From assembly GCA_002478955.1 (NCBI GenBank), contig DLKK01000103.1:1-21416 (forward strand): a DNA stretch of 21,416 bases. The letters run 5' to 3'. The DNA comes from Treponema sp. UBA7590 (lineage in GTDB: Bacteria; Spirochaetota; Spirochaetia; Treponematales; Treponemataceae). The notes beneath the pieces are model-generated. The model worked only from the letters and a program-made list of their open reading frames with translations. It had not been told where the DNA came from and searched no databases. The position numbers were made by a program, and so were the translations under genes. Position 1 is the stretch's first letter. Each line of letters opens with the position of its first letter. Shown in pieces: positions 14,171 to 21,416 of this stretch.

Positions 14171-16167
14171 TTGTGGTCCCATTTGTTTGTTTTCAATAAG
14201 AATAGATTAAATTTTTCCTCAAATTCAATAAGATTCAAAAGCAGCGCGTCTGAATTTTTGTCTTTTGCCGCCTGATTCATTTTCGCAGAGATGTTTGCGA
14301 GCTTGTTTGCGGAAATTGCAGCCGAACTTCCCTTTAAAGTATGCGCAATCCGGTGGAGTTCCTCAAAATTTTTTGTCTCAAGGAATTTTTTCCCGGAAAC
14401 CAGAAATTTGCTTGTCTGTTCAATATAGTCAAGGATAATCTGATTTCCCAAATCCCAGTCTTTTCCGATTGTGTCCTCAAAATCCTGGATGTCCCAAAGC
14501 TCGTCATTTGCGATTGTCTTTTTTTGCTCGGCCGCGGAAAATTCTGTTGCCTTTGAAAGACCGAGGATGATTTTCCATTTGTCCAGCAGCTCGAAAATTT
14601 TTTCACGCTTGAACGGTTTTATAAGGATGTCGTTGATTCCAATGTTTCTGTATTTTTCAAAAGTTGAGGAGTCGTTGTTTGCGGTGCAGACGATTATGAT
14701 TCCTGCATATTTTTTCTGCCGGAGAATTTTTGTCGCTTCGGTTCCGCTCAAGGTCGGCATCTGGATGTCCATGAAAATCATCTGGATTTCTGGATTTTTT
14801 GAAATTGTATTGATTGCCTGAATTCCGTTTTCTGCCTGAAAAATTGTCGCGCCGAATTTTTCCAGAAATTGAACAAGAATTTCGCGGTTCACAGGATGAT
14901 CTTCTGCCACAAGAATTTTTATTCCTTTTGCAAATTCCGTTTTTTCGTCAAGTTTCTCTTCTTTTTGAATTTCTTCAATTTCTTCAAGCAGTTTTGCGGA
15001 CGGAATCTCGCCGTTCGTGTCGATTAAGAGCGCATCCAGCTTTTCGCGGCGGATTGGCTTGTACAAATATCCTGCGAACCAGTCCAGAAGCTTCATTTTT
15101 GCCTCTCGTCCCATTTGTCCTTCTGGAACAAGCATATAAAGTTTTGTTTTTGCAAGGCTCGGTGAATTTTTGATTTTTGAGGCAAGGTGCCAGCCTTCGA
15201 CAACCGGCATAATCATATCAATAAAGACGATTTCAAAGGGATTTCCAAGCTGTTCGGCGTATTGCATTTTTAGGAATGCGTCCTCGCCGTTGGAAGATGA
15301 CTGGATATATTGAAGTCCGATTGAATTCAGCTGGTTTGTAAGGCTTTTCCGTACAAGATTGCTGTCGTCCACAATAAGGATTCTTGTTGTCGCGGGAACT
15401 GGTGGCACATACGGTGCAGAAAGGAACGAATTTTCCGTGATTTCTATTTTTAGAGGAACAGAAAACCAGAATATTGACCCGCCGTACGGATTTTTTCTTA
15501 CTCCGATTTTTCCGTTCATTTTCTGCACAAGAAGTTTGCAGATTGCAAGACCAAGCCCTGAGCCTCCATATTTCCGCGTAAAAGACGAGTCGCCCTGATA
15601 ATAACTTTTGAAAAGCGAGTCCATCTTTTTTTCATCAACGCCGATTCCGCTGTCCGTAACCTGAAAAAGCAGATTTTCCTGCTGGCGAAAAAGTTCAAGG
15701 TGGATGTAGCCGCAGTTTGTGAATTTAACAGCATTTTTCAGAAGGTTCAGAAGAATCTGCTGGATGCGCGTCGGGTCCCCCAAGACTGTGTCCGGAATAT
15801 TTTTGTAGTCAATGTCCGTTACAACTTCAATTTCTTTGTTGTACGCTTCAATTCCAATAAGATGCGCGACATTTTCGGTAAGAGTTTTTACGTTGAAAGG
15901 AATATTTTCAATAAGAAGTTTGTGGGACTTTAACTTTGAAAAATCAAGGATATCGTTCACAAGAGCCAAAAGAACGTCCGCGCCGTAACGAATCTGGCGG
16001 ACATATTCAATCTGCTCTTTGTTCAGCCGCGTGTCAGAAAGCAAATCCAGCGTTCCGATTACGGTCTGAACCGGCGTTCTTATTTCGTGGACCGCATTTG
16101 CGATAAAAAGCTCGTTTGGAATGTCAAAATCTTCCGGTTCGTTGTCCAGCTCGTTTTTTTTATTCAT
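14164..16167 (-). CDS. Hybrid histidine kinase without sensor domain (HisKA-HATPase-REC-REC-HPt)
   Basis: A 667-residue soluble protein. The order is: dimerisation/H-box VHEIRTP with His27; ATPase domain with N-box NLLKNAVKFT (141-150), G1 TDSGIGVDE (171-179) and G2 GSGLGLAI (202-209); receiver 1 (262-382; DD267-268, phospho-site D317, K370); receiver 2 (416-530; E422-D423, D467, T495, K517); and HPt with His609 in HTLKGSS. There is no membrane segment, PAS, GAF or other input domain: the H-box begins after about 25 residues. Receiver 1 has Val where the switch Thr/Ser is expected, so it may be degenerate. The ATG overlaps the previous stop by 8 bases, with only weak Shine-Dalgarno. Input presumably comes through a partner. 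Confidence 0.92.
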   Translation of the reverse strand: MNKKNELDNEPEDFDIPNELFIANAVHEIRTPVQTVIGTLDLLSDTRLNKEQIEYVRQIRYGADVLLALVNDILDFSKLKSHKLLIENIPFNVKTLTENVAHLIGIEAYNKEIEVVTDIDYKNIPDTVLGDPTRIQQILLNLLKNAVKFTNCGYIHLELFRQQENLLFQVTDSGIGVDEKKMDSLFKSYYQGDSSFTRKYGGSGLGLAICKLLVQKMNGKIGVRKNPYGGSIFWFSVPLKIEITENSFLSAPYVPPVPATTRILIVDDSNLVRKSLTNQLNSIGLQYIQSSSNGEDAFLKMQYAEQLGNPFEIVFIDMIMPVVEGWHLASKIKNSPSLAKTKLYMLVPEGQMGREAKMKLLDWFAGYLYKPIRREKLDALLIDTNGEIPSAKLLEEIEEIQKEEKLDEKTEFAKGIKILVAEDHPVNREILVQFLEKFGATIFQAENGIQAINTISKNPEIQMIFMDIQMPTLSGTEATKILRQKKYAGIIIVCTANNDSSTFEKYRNIGINDILIKPFKREKIFELLDKWKIILGLSKATEFSAAEQKKTIANDELWDIQDFEDTIGKDWDLGNQIILDYIEQTSKFLVSGKKFLETKNFEELHRIAHTLKGSSAAISANKLANISAKMNQAAKDKNSDALLLNLIEFEEKFNLFLLKTNKWDHKC

Positions 16168-17479
16168 CTGATGATAAGATTTCCTGGACTTTGCTTACAA
16201 GAACTTCCGGCTTTTGCGGTTTCACAATAAAACTTTTTGCGCCAAGGGAAAGCGCCTGAAGGACAATGTCTTTTCTGATTGCCTGCGAGTAAATCACAAT
16301 CGGCGGTTTGCTCGCAAGCCCCTGAAGTCTTTTCAGCGTGTCAAAACCTGAAACTCCCGGCATAAGAATGTCCAGAATAATCGCCTTGTATTTCTTTTTT
16401 GCCATGTTCGCAAGAAAATCTATTCCGCTTGAAAAAAGGTCAACTTTGTATCCGGTCTGGGTAAATCCCGCATAGCAAAGTTTTAAGGTTATCTGGTCAT
16501 CGTCGATAACGGCGATTGTCTCGTCTTTTTCATTTTGTGATGAATTTGCATTTGTTCCGGCGGCAGAAATTTTGCTTTCCTCTGGAAGTTTTGTTTCCTC
16601 AGGATTTTCATCATTGAGAGAATCCATTGAATCAGAGGAAAATCGCATTTCAATTGAACCGTCAGAATCTGAGTCTGAAATTGAAAGAATTCTGTCCGCA
16701 ATCAAGTCCGAGACGCGTGAAGTGTTTGTGCTCTCCACAAAAGAATTCAGAATCTGCGAAATGTCTGTGGCAACTTCAATTCCATCATACTGCGGATGTC
16801 CGTCTATGAGCTGCTGAGTGAACGTGCTGAACGAAAGGACTTTTACATTTTTTGTGTGGACTTTCGGGTCTGAAAGAATATTGTCAATCAGAAGCTCAAG
16901 GTTCAGGCCGTCAACAAAACTGAGCTCAAGGTTTGTCATCATAAGGATGATTTTTGGCACTTCGATTTCGTTGTTTTCGATTATTTCTGAAAGTTTGTAC
17001 TTTAAAAGGGCAAGCTTTTCGCGGTTCAAGCCCTGCGCGATTTCAATAAAAATAATGTCGCCGTTGCGGTGGATGTCAAGCACGCACGGTGTTGAATCCA
17101 TTGAGAATGATGTGTGAAGAATTTTTCCGATTGACTCAAAGAAAACATCAAATTTGATTGGTTTTATGAAATATTTATGGATTCCGAGTTTTGCGTAGGT
17201 TTCGATTATGCTTTTGTCCATTTTTGGTCCGGTTGCAATGGTCGGAATTCTTGAGGCGTTCGGGTCAGCCTTTATTTTTTGAAAAAGTTCCATTACTGCG
17301 TCTGGATCGTCAAATTCGTTTATGTCGATGATTACAAGATCAGGCAGGACAGACGTGATTTTTATAAGGGCATCGCGTTTTTCCTGCGTTATCACAACGT
17401 TGACTTTTTCCTCTGAAAGTTTGTTCTTTAAAAACTCCCGGAACATCGGAGGCGCATCGATAATGAGTACATTTTTCAT
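16160..17479 (-). CDS. Double-receiver response regulator with central STAS-like domain
   Basis: A 439-residue cytoplasmic protein. N-terminal receiver (1-123) keeps the phospho-site D52 (VIIDIN) and K106 (FIKP) but has Ala at the second acidic position (IIDAPP), so it may be impaired. The middle region (about 131-250) alternates strands and helices in the manner of a STAS (anti-sigma-antagonist) domain; this is inference from the pattern. An acidic Ser/Asp/Glu-rich linker follows (about 265-320). The C-terminal receiver (321-439) is canonical: IDDD (325-328), D370, Ser398 and K420. No DNA-binding domain is present, so output is probably by protein contact. The ATG has no Shine-Dalgarno and TATAAA lies 8 bases upstream. 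The stop overlaps the kinase start; they are a likely phosphorelay pair. Confidence 0.85.
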   Translation of the reverse strand: MKNVLIIDAPPMFREFLKNKLSEEKVNVVITQEKRDALIKITSVLPDLVIIDINEFDDPDAVMELFQKIKADPNASRIPTIATGPKMDKSIIETYAKLGIHKYFIKPIKFDVFFESIGKILHTSFSMDSTPCVLDIHRNGDIIFIEIAQGLNREKLALLKYKLSEIIENNEIEVPKIILMMTNLELSFVDGLNLELLIDNILSDPKVHTKNVKVLSFSTFTQQLIDGHPQYDGIEVATDISQILNSFVESTNTSRVSDLIADRILSISDSDSDGSIEMRFSSDSMDSLNDENPEETKLPEESKISAAGTNANSSQNEKDETIAVIDDDQITLKLCYAGFTQTGYKVDLFSSGIDFLANMAKKKYKAIILDILMPGVSGFDTLKRLQGLASKPPIVIYSQAIRKDIVLQALSLGAKSFIVKPQKPEVLVSKVQEILSSDE

Positions 17480-17487
17480 ATATACAT

Positions 17488-17493
17488 TTTATA
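17488..17493 (-). promoter_or_regulatory. -10 box of the signalling operon
   Basis: TATAAA on the minus strand ends 8 bases before the ATG at 17479, so a start at the usual distance would fall at or next to the start codon. No convincing -35 was found. A second TATAAA lies about ten bases upstream. Confidence 0.4.
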
Positions 17494-17581
17494 TCGATTT
17501 ATAGCGTAATGCAAGTTTTAGAAATGTTGATATGAAATTTTTGGGATTTGTGTATTTAGCAAAAAACAAAAACTTCAGCTG

Positions 17582-17977
17582 TTATTTTTCAGACTTGTAT
17601 TTCGGCGGAATTTTTTCTATTCCCATTTCTGCAAGTTTTTTGTATGAAGCTGGAATTGTTCCTATCTCAGCATTTGAGAAAGTTGCGAGAATTTCATCGA
17701 ATTTCTGGTAGGCTTCATCGTATCGTTTCTGTTTAAGGTAAAGGTGCCCAAGCTCGTAAGAAGCCTCGATATATGTTGCGGTGTCCATTCCGTAGCGCTG
17801 GATTACAGCGTTGTAGTAAGTTTCGGCGGCTGTATAGTTTGAAACTTCAAGAGCATCCTGACCCATCTGGATGAGCTGAGTTGAAGTTGCGTCATCTGGA
17901 ATCTTCGGTACTGTGTTGCACGATGCGATTAAAATTCCAGAAACAAAAGCAAGAAAAAGTCTTATAGTTAATTTCAT
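17582..17977 (-). CDS. Small TPR lipoprotein
   Basis: A 131-residue precursor with a basic N-terminus, a hydrophobic segment and the lipobox LIASC with Cys20, so it is a lipoprotein. The mature part (about 110 residues) contains TPR-type helical pairs, recognisable in ALEVSNYTAAETYYNAVI (about 43-60) and YELGHLYLKQKRYDEAYQKF (74-93), similar to small spirochete TPR lipoproteins and to BamD-like scaffolds, though far too short for BamD. Role unknown. It is a single-gene unit on the minus strand between the signalling operon and the divergent ABC importer. The ATG lacks a Shine-Dalgarno and has a TATAAA 8 bases upstream. Confidence 0.85.
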   Translation of the reverse strand: MKLTIRLFLAFVSGILIASCNTVPKIPDDATSTQLIQMGQDALEVSNYTAAETYYNAVIQRYGMDTATYIEASYELGHLYLKQKRYDEAYQKFDEILATFSNAEIGTIPASYKKLAEMGIEKIPPKYKSEK

Positions 17978-17985
17978 ACAAACAG

Positions 17986-17991
17986 TTTATA
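17986..17991 (-). promoter_or_regulatory. -10 box of the TPR lipoprotein gene
   Basis: TATAAA on the minus strand ends 8 bases before the ATG at 17977. A possible -35 (TTGCCT) is 15 bases upstream, which is short. The predicted transcript would be leaderless or nearly so. Confidence 0.4.
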
Positions 17992-18042
17992 GTCCAATCA
18001 TGAAAAAGGCAATATTTTTTGTCCAGGCATGCAAATTCGTTC

Positions 18043-18071
18043 TTGTTTATAGCTCTTTTTGGCTTTATAAT
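18043..18071 (+). promoter_or_regulatory. Promoter of the ABC importer operon
   Basis: TTGTTT (18043-18048) and TATAAT (18066-18071) are 17 bases apart: a perfect -10 and a half-matching -35. Transcription should start near 18078, five bases before the leader hairpin. Confidence 0.65.
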
Positions 18072-18082
18072 GGTAACATATT

Positions 18083-18116
18083 TTTGCGGTTAAAAAAAAA
18101 TTAACTGCAAATTTTT
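18083..18116 (+). promoter_or_regulatory. Leader hairpin with U-tract before the ABC importer
   Basis: An 11-bp stem (18083-18093 with 18101-18111, one G-U pair) closes a loop of seven A and is followed directly by TTTTT (18112-18116) and then the GGAGG ribosome site (18117-18121). It has the form of an intrinsic terminator inside the 5' leader, or a 5'-end stabilising stem. The stem has few G-C pairs. Confidence 0.5.
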
Positions 18117-18132
18117 GGAGGAATTATAAAAA

Positions 18133-19077
18133 ATGAAAAAACTGTTTGCTGCGGCTGCTGCCCTTTGTGCGGTTGCCATTGGATTTTCAGGATGTTCAAA
18201 ATCTGGCGATAAAAAAATCAAGATTGGTGTTATCCAGCTGGTTGAACATTCTGCTTTGGACGCAAACTATAAAGGCTTTGTTGACGGTCTTGCTGAGGCA
18301 GGTTACGTTGACGGACAAAATATAAAGATTGACTACCACAATGCTCAGGGCGAGCAGGTAAACTGTGTTACAATTGCTGAAAAGCTTATAAATGACCGCG
18401 ATGACTTGATTTTTGCGATTGCGACTCCAGCGGCTCAGGCTGTGGCAAACCTTACAAAAGATATTCCAATCCTTATTTCTTCGGTTACAGACCCTGAATC
18501 TGCAAAACTTGTGCAGAAAAACTCGGCTCCTGGCGGAAACGTTACAGGAACTTCTGATCTTACTCCTTGTGCGGCCCAGATGGAACTTCTTAAAAAAATT
18601 GTTCCGGATGCAAAAACTGTAGGTATGCTTTATTGCTCAAGCGAGCAGAATTCTTATTTTCAGGTTGGACTTGCAAAAGCTGCCTGCGATAAGCTTGGCC
18701 TGAAATATATTGACGGAACAGTTTCAAATGCGAATGAAATCCAGCAGGTTGTCACAAATCTCTGCGGAAAAGTTGATGTTATTTATTCACCTACAGACAA
18801 TATGATTGCTGCCGGAATGACTTTGGTTTCCCAGGTTGCAAATGAAAAGAAGATTCCTACAATCTGCGGCGAGGAAGGCATGGTAATGGCCGGTGGACTT
18901 GCAACTTACGGAATCAACTATTATGAACTTGGAAAGCAGACTGCAAAAATGGCTGTGGAAATTCTTCGGGATGGGAAAAATCCTGCTGAAATGCCGATTG
19001 AATATCTTCAGAACTGCGATCTTACTGTAAATGAAGAAACTGAAAAGGTTCTTGGAATCACAGTTCCTAGAGACTAA
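18133..19077 (+). CDS. ABC importer substrate-binding lipoprotein (PF04392 type)
   Basis: A 314-residue precursor with a signal sequence and lipobox FSGC (Cys21). The mature part is a type I periplasmic-binding-protein fold: KIGVIQLVEHSALDANYKGFVDGLAEAGYVDGQNI opens the first lobe, with AIATPAAQAVAN and TDPESAKLVQ typical of the ABC_sub_bind family (COG2984). Characterised members include tryptophan and tyrosine binders, but the ligand cannot be read here. It starts with ATG with GGAGG eleven bases upstream (GGAGGAATT leaves a shorter effective spacing), and it heads a permease-ATPase operon. It is divergent from the TPR lipoprotein gene. Confidence 0.9.
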   Translation: MKKLFAAAAALCAVAIGFSGCSKSGDKKIKIGVIQLVEHSALDANYKGFVDGLAEAGYVDGQNIKIDYHNAQGEQVNCVTIAEKLINDRDDLIFAIATPAAQAVANLTKDIPILISSVTDPESAKLVQKNSAPGGNVTGTSDLTPCAAQMELLKKIVPDAKTVGMLYCSSEQNSYFQVGLAKAACDKLGLKYIDGTVSNANEIQQVVTNLCGKVDVIYSPTDNMIAAGMTLVSQVANEKKIPTICGEEGMVMAGGLATYGINYYELGKQTAKMAVEILRDGKNPAEMPIEYLQNCDLTVNEETEKVLGITVPRD

Positions 19078-19108
19078 TTAATATTCAATCTTATTTTTGG
19101 AGCGCATG

Positions 19109-20074
19109 ATGGCCGTTTTATTTGCGATGGAAGGTGCGGTTGCCCAGGGAATTCTTTGGGGACTTATGACACTTGGAGTTTATCTTACTTTTAGAATTTT
19201 GAACGTGGCTGACATGACCGTAGACGGAAGTTTCGCGGCTGGCGGAGCTGTTACAGCTATTCTTATTGTAAAAGGAATGAATCCTATTTTTACATTGCTG
19301 TTCGTTTTTATAGCAGGAATGCTGTGTGGTCTTGCAACTGGTTTTATGAATACTAAACTTAAGATAAATATTCTGCTTGCAAGTATTTTGACTCAGATTG
19401 CGCTTTATTCTATTAATATCCGTATAATGGGAAAAGCCAACACTCCTCTTTTGGGTAATTCCACAATGATGAGCATGCTGAAGGATTTTTCCGGCGGACG
19501 TCTTACAACAACTTCTGTTTCGTTGATAATAGGGCTGGTTGTTGTAGGAATTATTATTGCCCTTATGTACTGGTTTTTCGGCACAGAGATTGGAAGTGCT
19601 GTCCGCGCGACAGGAAGCAATGAGCATATGGTCCGCGCGATGGGCGTAAACACAGATAATACAAAAATGCTTGGACTTATGATTTCCAATGGAATGGTCG
19701 CGATGAGCGGTGCACTTGTTGCCCAGAGTCAAGGCTACGCTGATGTTGGAATGGGAACCGGAACAATCGTAATCGGTCTTGCAAGCATAATTATCGGTGA
19801 AGTTATTTTTGGCTCAAAATTTGGTTTTTGGTGGACTCTTTTAAGCGCTGTTTTTGGGTCGATTATTTATAGGATCGTGATTGCGGTGGTTCTTCAGCTT
19901 GGATTAAAATCGACAGATTTAAAGCTTTTGACCGCCCTTATTGTTGCGGTTGCATTAAGCGTTCCTGTTGTAAAAGCAAAAATTGACCGCCGCCGCCGGA
20001 GTTTGCCCGGAATGAATTTAAATGAAGAAGAAAATACGCGTCATGTTCAAGTAAAAAAGCATGGTGAAAAATAA
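19109..20074 (+). CDS. ABC importer permease (branched-chain/BPD_transp_2 type)
   Basis: About 321 residues, with eight or more hydrophobic segments across residues 10-290 and a basic, charged C-terminal tail. It belongs to the COG4120 uncharacterised permease group that pairs with COG2984 binding proteins. The cytoplasmic coupling region GSAVRATGSNEHMVRAMGVN (about 165-185) is the likely contact with the ATPase. The ATG at 19109 is preferred because GGAG lies six bases upstream; ATG 19106 and an upstream TTG at 19097 are possible but poorly spaced. It lies between the binding protein (31-base gap) and the ATPase (12-base gap). Confidence 0.9.
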   Translation: MAVLFAMEGAVAQGILWGLMTLGVYLTFRILNVADMTVDGSFAAGGAVTAILIVKGMNPIFTLLFVFIAGMLCGLATGFMNTKLKINILLASILTQIALYSINIRIMGKANTPLLGNSTMMSMLKDFSGGRLTTTSVSLIIGLVVVGIIIALMYWFFGTEIGSAVRATGSNEHMVRAMGVNTDNTKMLGLMISNGMVAMSGALVAQSQGYADVGMGTGTIVIGLASIIIGEVIFGSKFGFWWTLLSAVFGSIIYRIVIAVVLQLGLKSTDLKLLTALIVAVALSVPVVKAKIDRRRRSLPGMNLNEEENTRHVQVKKHGEK

Positions 20075-20086
20075 CAGAGGTCTGCA

Positions 20087-20872
20087 ATGCTTAAACTTTT
20101 TAATATAACAAAGACTTTTAATCCTGGAACAATAACAGAAAAAAAGGCAATCCGCGGTGTAGACCTTGAAATTGATGACGGGGATTTTATTACCGTAATC
20201 GGTGGAAACGGAGCTGGAAAATCAACTTTGCTGAATATTATTGCCGGCGTTCATTACACTGATACTGGCTCAATTGTTTTGGATGGCGTTGATTTGACCG
20301 GCCGCCCTGAATACGAGCGCGCGAAATATCTTGGGCGCGTTTTTCAGGACCCGATGATGGGAACTGCCGCAAATATGTCTATAGAAGAAAACCTTGCGAT
20401 GGCAATGCGGCGCGGAAAACGACGTGGTTTGAGCTGGTATGTTCAGCCTGCGGAAAAGAAAGTCTACAAGGAAAAACTTGCGCTTCTGGATTTGGGGCTT
20501 GAAAACCGTATGAACGCAAAAGTCGGGCTTCTTTCTGGTGGACAGCGCCAGGCTTTGACTCTTTTGATGTCAACGTTGCAGAAGCCGAAACTGTTGCTTT
20601 TGGATGAGCACACGGCGGCCCTTGACCCGAAAACTGCAAAAAAAGTCCTTGAGCTTACAGAAGAATTTATTACCCGCGATAATCTTACAGCTTTTATGGT
20701 GACGCACAATATGAAGGACGCAATCCGTTACGGAAACCGGCTTATAATGATGATGGACGGAAAGGTTGTTTACGACGTAAAAGGCGAAGAAAAGAAGAAT
20801 CTTACGGTTGAGGATTTGCTCCAGAAATTCAGCATAAACGGCGAAGTGAACGACAAGATGGTTTTGGGCTGA
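20087..20872 (+). CDS. ABC importer ATP-binding protein
   Basis: A 261-residue ATPase. Walker A GGNGAGKST (39-47), Q-loop Gln87, signature LSGGQRQ (149-155), Walker B LLLLDEH (169-175) with D-loop AALDP, and H-loop His207 (VTHN) are all intact, so the enzyme should be active. The His after the Walker B Glu (DEH) is characteristic of the COG1101 group associated with this importer type. The ATG has GAGG six bases upstream. The stop is three bases before the NUDIX start, so the hydrolase may be co-transcribed. Confidence 0.94.
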   Translation: MLKLFNITKTFNPGTITEKKAIRGVDLEIDDGDFITVIGGNGAGKSTLLNIIAGVHYTDTGSIVLDGVDLTGRPEYERAKYLGRVFQDPMMGTAANMSIEENLAMAMRRGKRRGLSWYVQPAEKKVYKEKLALLDLGLENRMNAKVGLLSGGQRQALTLLMSTLQKPKLLLLDEHTAALDPKTAKKVLELTEEFITRDNLTAFMVTHNMKDAIRYGNRLIMMMDGKVVYDVKGEEKKNLTVEDLLQKFSINGEVNDKMVLG

Positions 20873-20875
20873 TTT

Positions 20876-21361
20876 ATGAACAAATCAATGCAGAATACAA
20901 CGTTGGTTTACATAGAAAAAGACTCGAAATATCTTATGCTTCACCGCACAAAAAAACAGAATGACTACAACCACGATAAATGGATTGGGATTGGCGGAAA
21001 ATTTGAGGAAACAGAAAGCCCTGAAGAATGTGTTTTGCGTGAGGCAACGGAAGAAACTGGACTTACTCTGAATTCTCTGGAATACCGCGGGATTGTTACA
21101 TTTGTAAGCGACGGAAATTTTACTGAATATATGCATATTTTCTGGTCGGACAGTTTTTCTGGTGAACTGACTGAATGTGACGAAGGCGAACTTGAGTGGG
21201 TTGAAAAATCCAGGATGAATGAACTTCCGCACTGGAAAGGTGATGAGATTTTTCTGAAACTTCTTGAGCTGCGCGCTCCGTTTTTTTCGCTGAAACTTGT
21301 TTATAAAAAAGGAATTCTTTTAGACGCAATCTTGAACGGCAAAAAACTTGAGATAGGATAA
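20876..21361 (+). CDS. NUDIX hydrolase, MutT/8-oxo-dGTP type
   Basis: A 161-residue enzyme with a complete Nudix box: G41-x5-E47-x7-REATEETGL (55-63), which binds the metal ions and cleaves a nucleoside diphosphate linkage. The N-terminal strand LVYIEKDSKYLMLHR and the following WIGIGGKFE fit the 8-oxo-dGTP diphosphatase/MTH1-like subgroup, but nucleotide sugars or other substrates remain possible. The ATG at 20876 begins 3 bases after the ABC ATPase stop with no clear Shine-Dalgarno; a second ATG at 20888 is possible. After the stop, AAATT-CTG-AATTT followed by T (21365-21379) might act as a weak terminator. Confidence 0.92.
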   Translation: MNKSMQNTTLVYIEKDSKYLMLHRTKKQNDYNHDKWIGIGGKFEETESPEECVLREATEETGLTLNSLEYRGIVTFVSDGNFTEYMHIFWSDSFSGELTECDEGELEWVEKSRMNELPHWKGDEIFLKLLELRAPFFSLKLVYKKGILLDAILNGKKLEIG

Positions 21362-21393
21362 TCTAAATTCTGAATTTTTTTATAAATTGTGAA

Positions 21394-21416
21394 AGAAATT
21401 GAATGAGCTACCAGAA
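21394..21416 (+). repeat. Right copy of the 23-base inverted repeat
   Basis: The last 23 bases are the reverse complement of 40-62 with one mismatch (21405). The copy begins 32 bases after the NUDIX stop and runs off the window end, so the true element may be longer. Confidence 0.6.

Noticed and set aside
17560..17590. Terminator after the TPR lipoprotein gene
   Set aside because: A T-rich stretch follows the stop, but the possible stem has only three continuous pairs.
18072..18132. T-box or riboswitch before the ABC importer
   Set aside because: The leader is only about 55 nt and has none of the conserved T-box sequences.
19118..19732. Long minus-strand open frame (204 codons) across the ABC permease
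   Set aside because: It is rich in Cys, His, Asn and Ser, typical of the antisense of a membrane-protein gene, and has no family signal; the permease on the other strand is clear.
21365..21379. Terminator after the NUDIX gene
   Set aside because: Five A-T pairs around a three-base loop are too weak for confidence; mentioned only in the gene entry.
1..21416. CRISPR, tRNA, rRNA, phage or insertion-sequence genes
   Set aside because: No regularly spaced repeats, no tRNA-like cloverleaf noticed, and no transposase, integrase or phage protein among the open frames.

Overview
The window looks like chromosomal DNA of a spirochete, most likely a Treponema. The evidence is low-to-moderate GC, several lipoproteins with relaxed spirochete-type lipoboxes, a large MoxR/DUF58/Bat (aerotolerance) operon with fused Bat genes, and the close grouping of Smr, J-domain, IF-1 and DksA genes. 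The assignment rests on recognition of protein families, not on a database search. Nineteen protein genes fill nearly all of the sequence and no gap exceeds 300 bases. I see no insertion sequence, phage gene, CRISPR array, tRNA or rRNA.

Layout. 93-4188 (minus strand): an aminotransferase, a lipoprotein of the solute-binding-protein type, a small unknown protein and a Na+/Ca2+-type antiporter. 4264-11785 (plus): moxR, a DUF58 protein, a single-pass membrane protein, batA, a batB-TPR fusion, a batD-like/SH3 protein and an Smr-domain protein, tightly packed with short gaps or overlaps, so probably one operon. 11849-13131: a membrane-anchored J-domain protein converges with infA by 20 bp, and infA diverges from dksA across a shared promoter region. 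13132-13327: an intergenic region with a strong long-range RNA-like fold. 13328-17479 (minus): a REC-STAS-like-REC protein, a hybrid histidine kinase with no sensor domain and a PHP phosphoesterase, all overlapping. 17582-17977 (minus): a TPR lipoprotein. 18133-21361 (plus): a three-gene ABC importer (binding lipoprotein, permease, ATPase) followed by a NUDIX hydrolase.

How the genes work together. In the Bat locus, an AAA+ ATPase of the MoxR class probably acts on VWA/MIDAS proteins held in the inner membrane. IF-1, DksA, the J-protein and Smr form a neighbourhood of translation, stress and growth-rate functions. The kinase and the double-receiver protein form a likely phosphorelay whose input must come from elsewhere. 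The ABC genes form a complete importer of the PF04392/COG2984-COG4120-COG1101 type with unknown substrate.

Most unusual non-coding signals: (1) a candidate structured RNA at about 13175-13293, closed by an 18-bp helix whose two non-Watson-Crick pairs are G-U on the plus strand only, with a -10-like box 7 nt upstream; (2) a hairpin that buries the Shine-Dalgarno of the 124-aa unknown gene; (3) a hairpin plus U-tract just ahead of the ABC importer's ribosome site; (4) three operon-head genes with a -10 box 8-10 nt from the start codon and no Shine-Dalgarno; (5) a 23-base near-identical inverted repeat at the two ends of the window, suggesting a dispersed repeat just beyond both ends.
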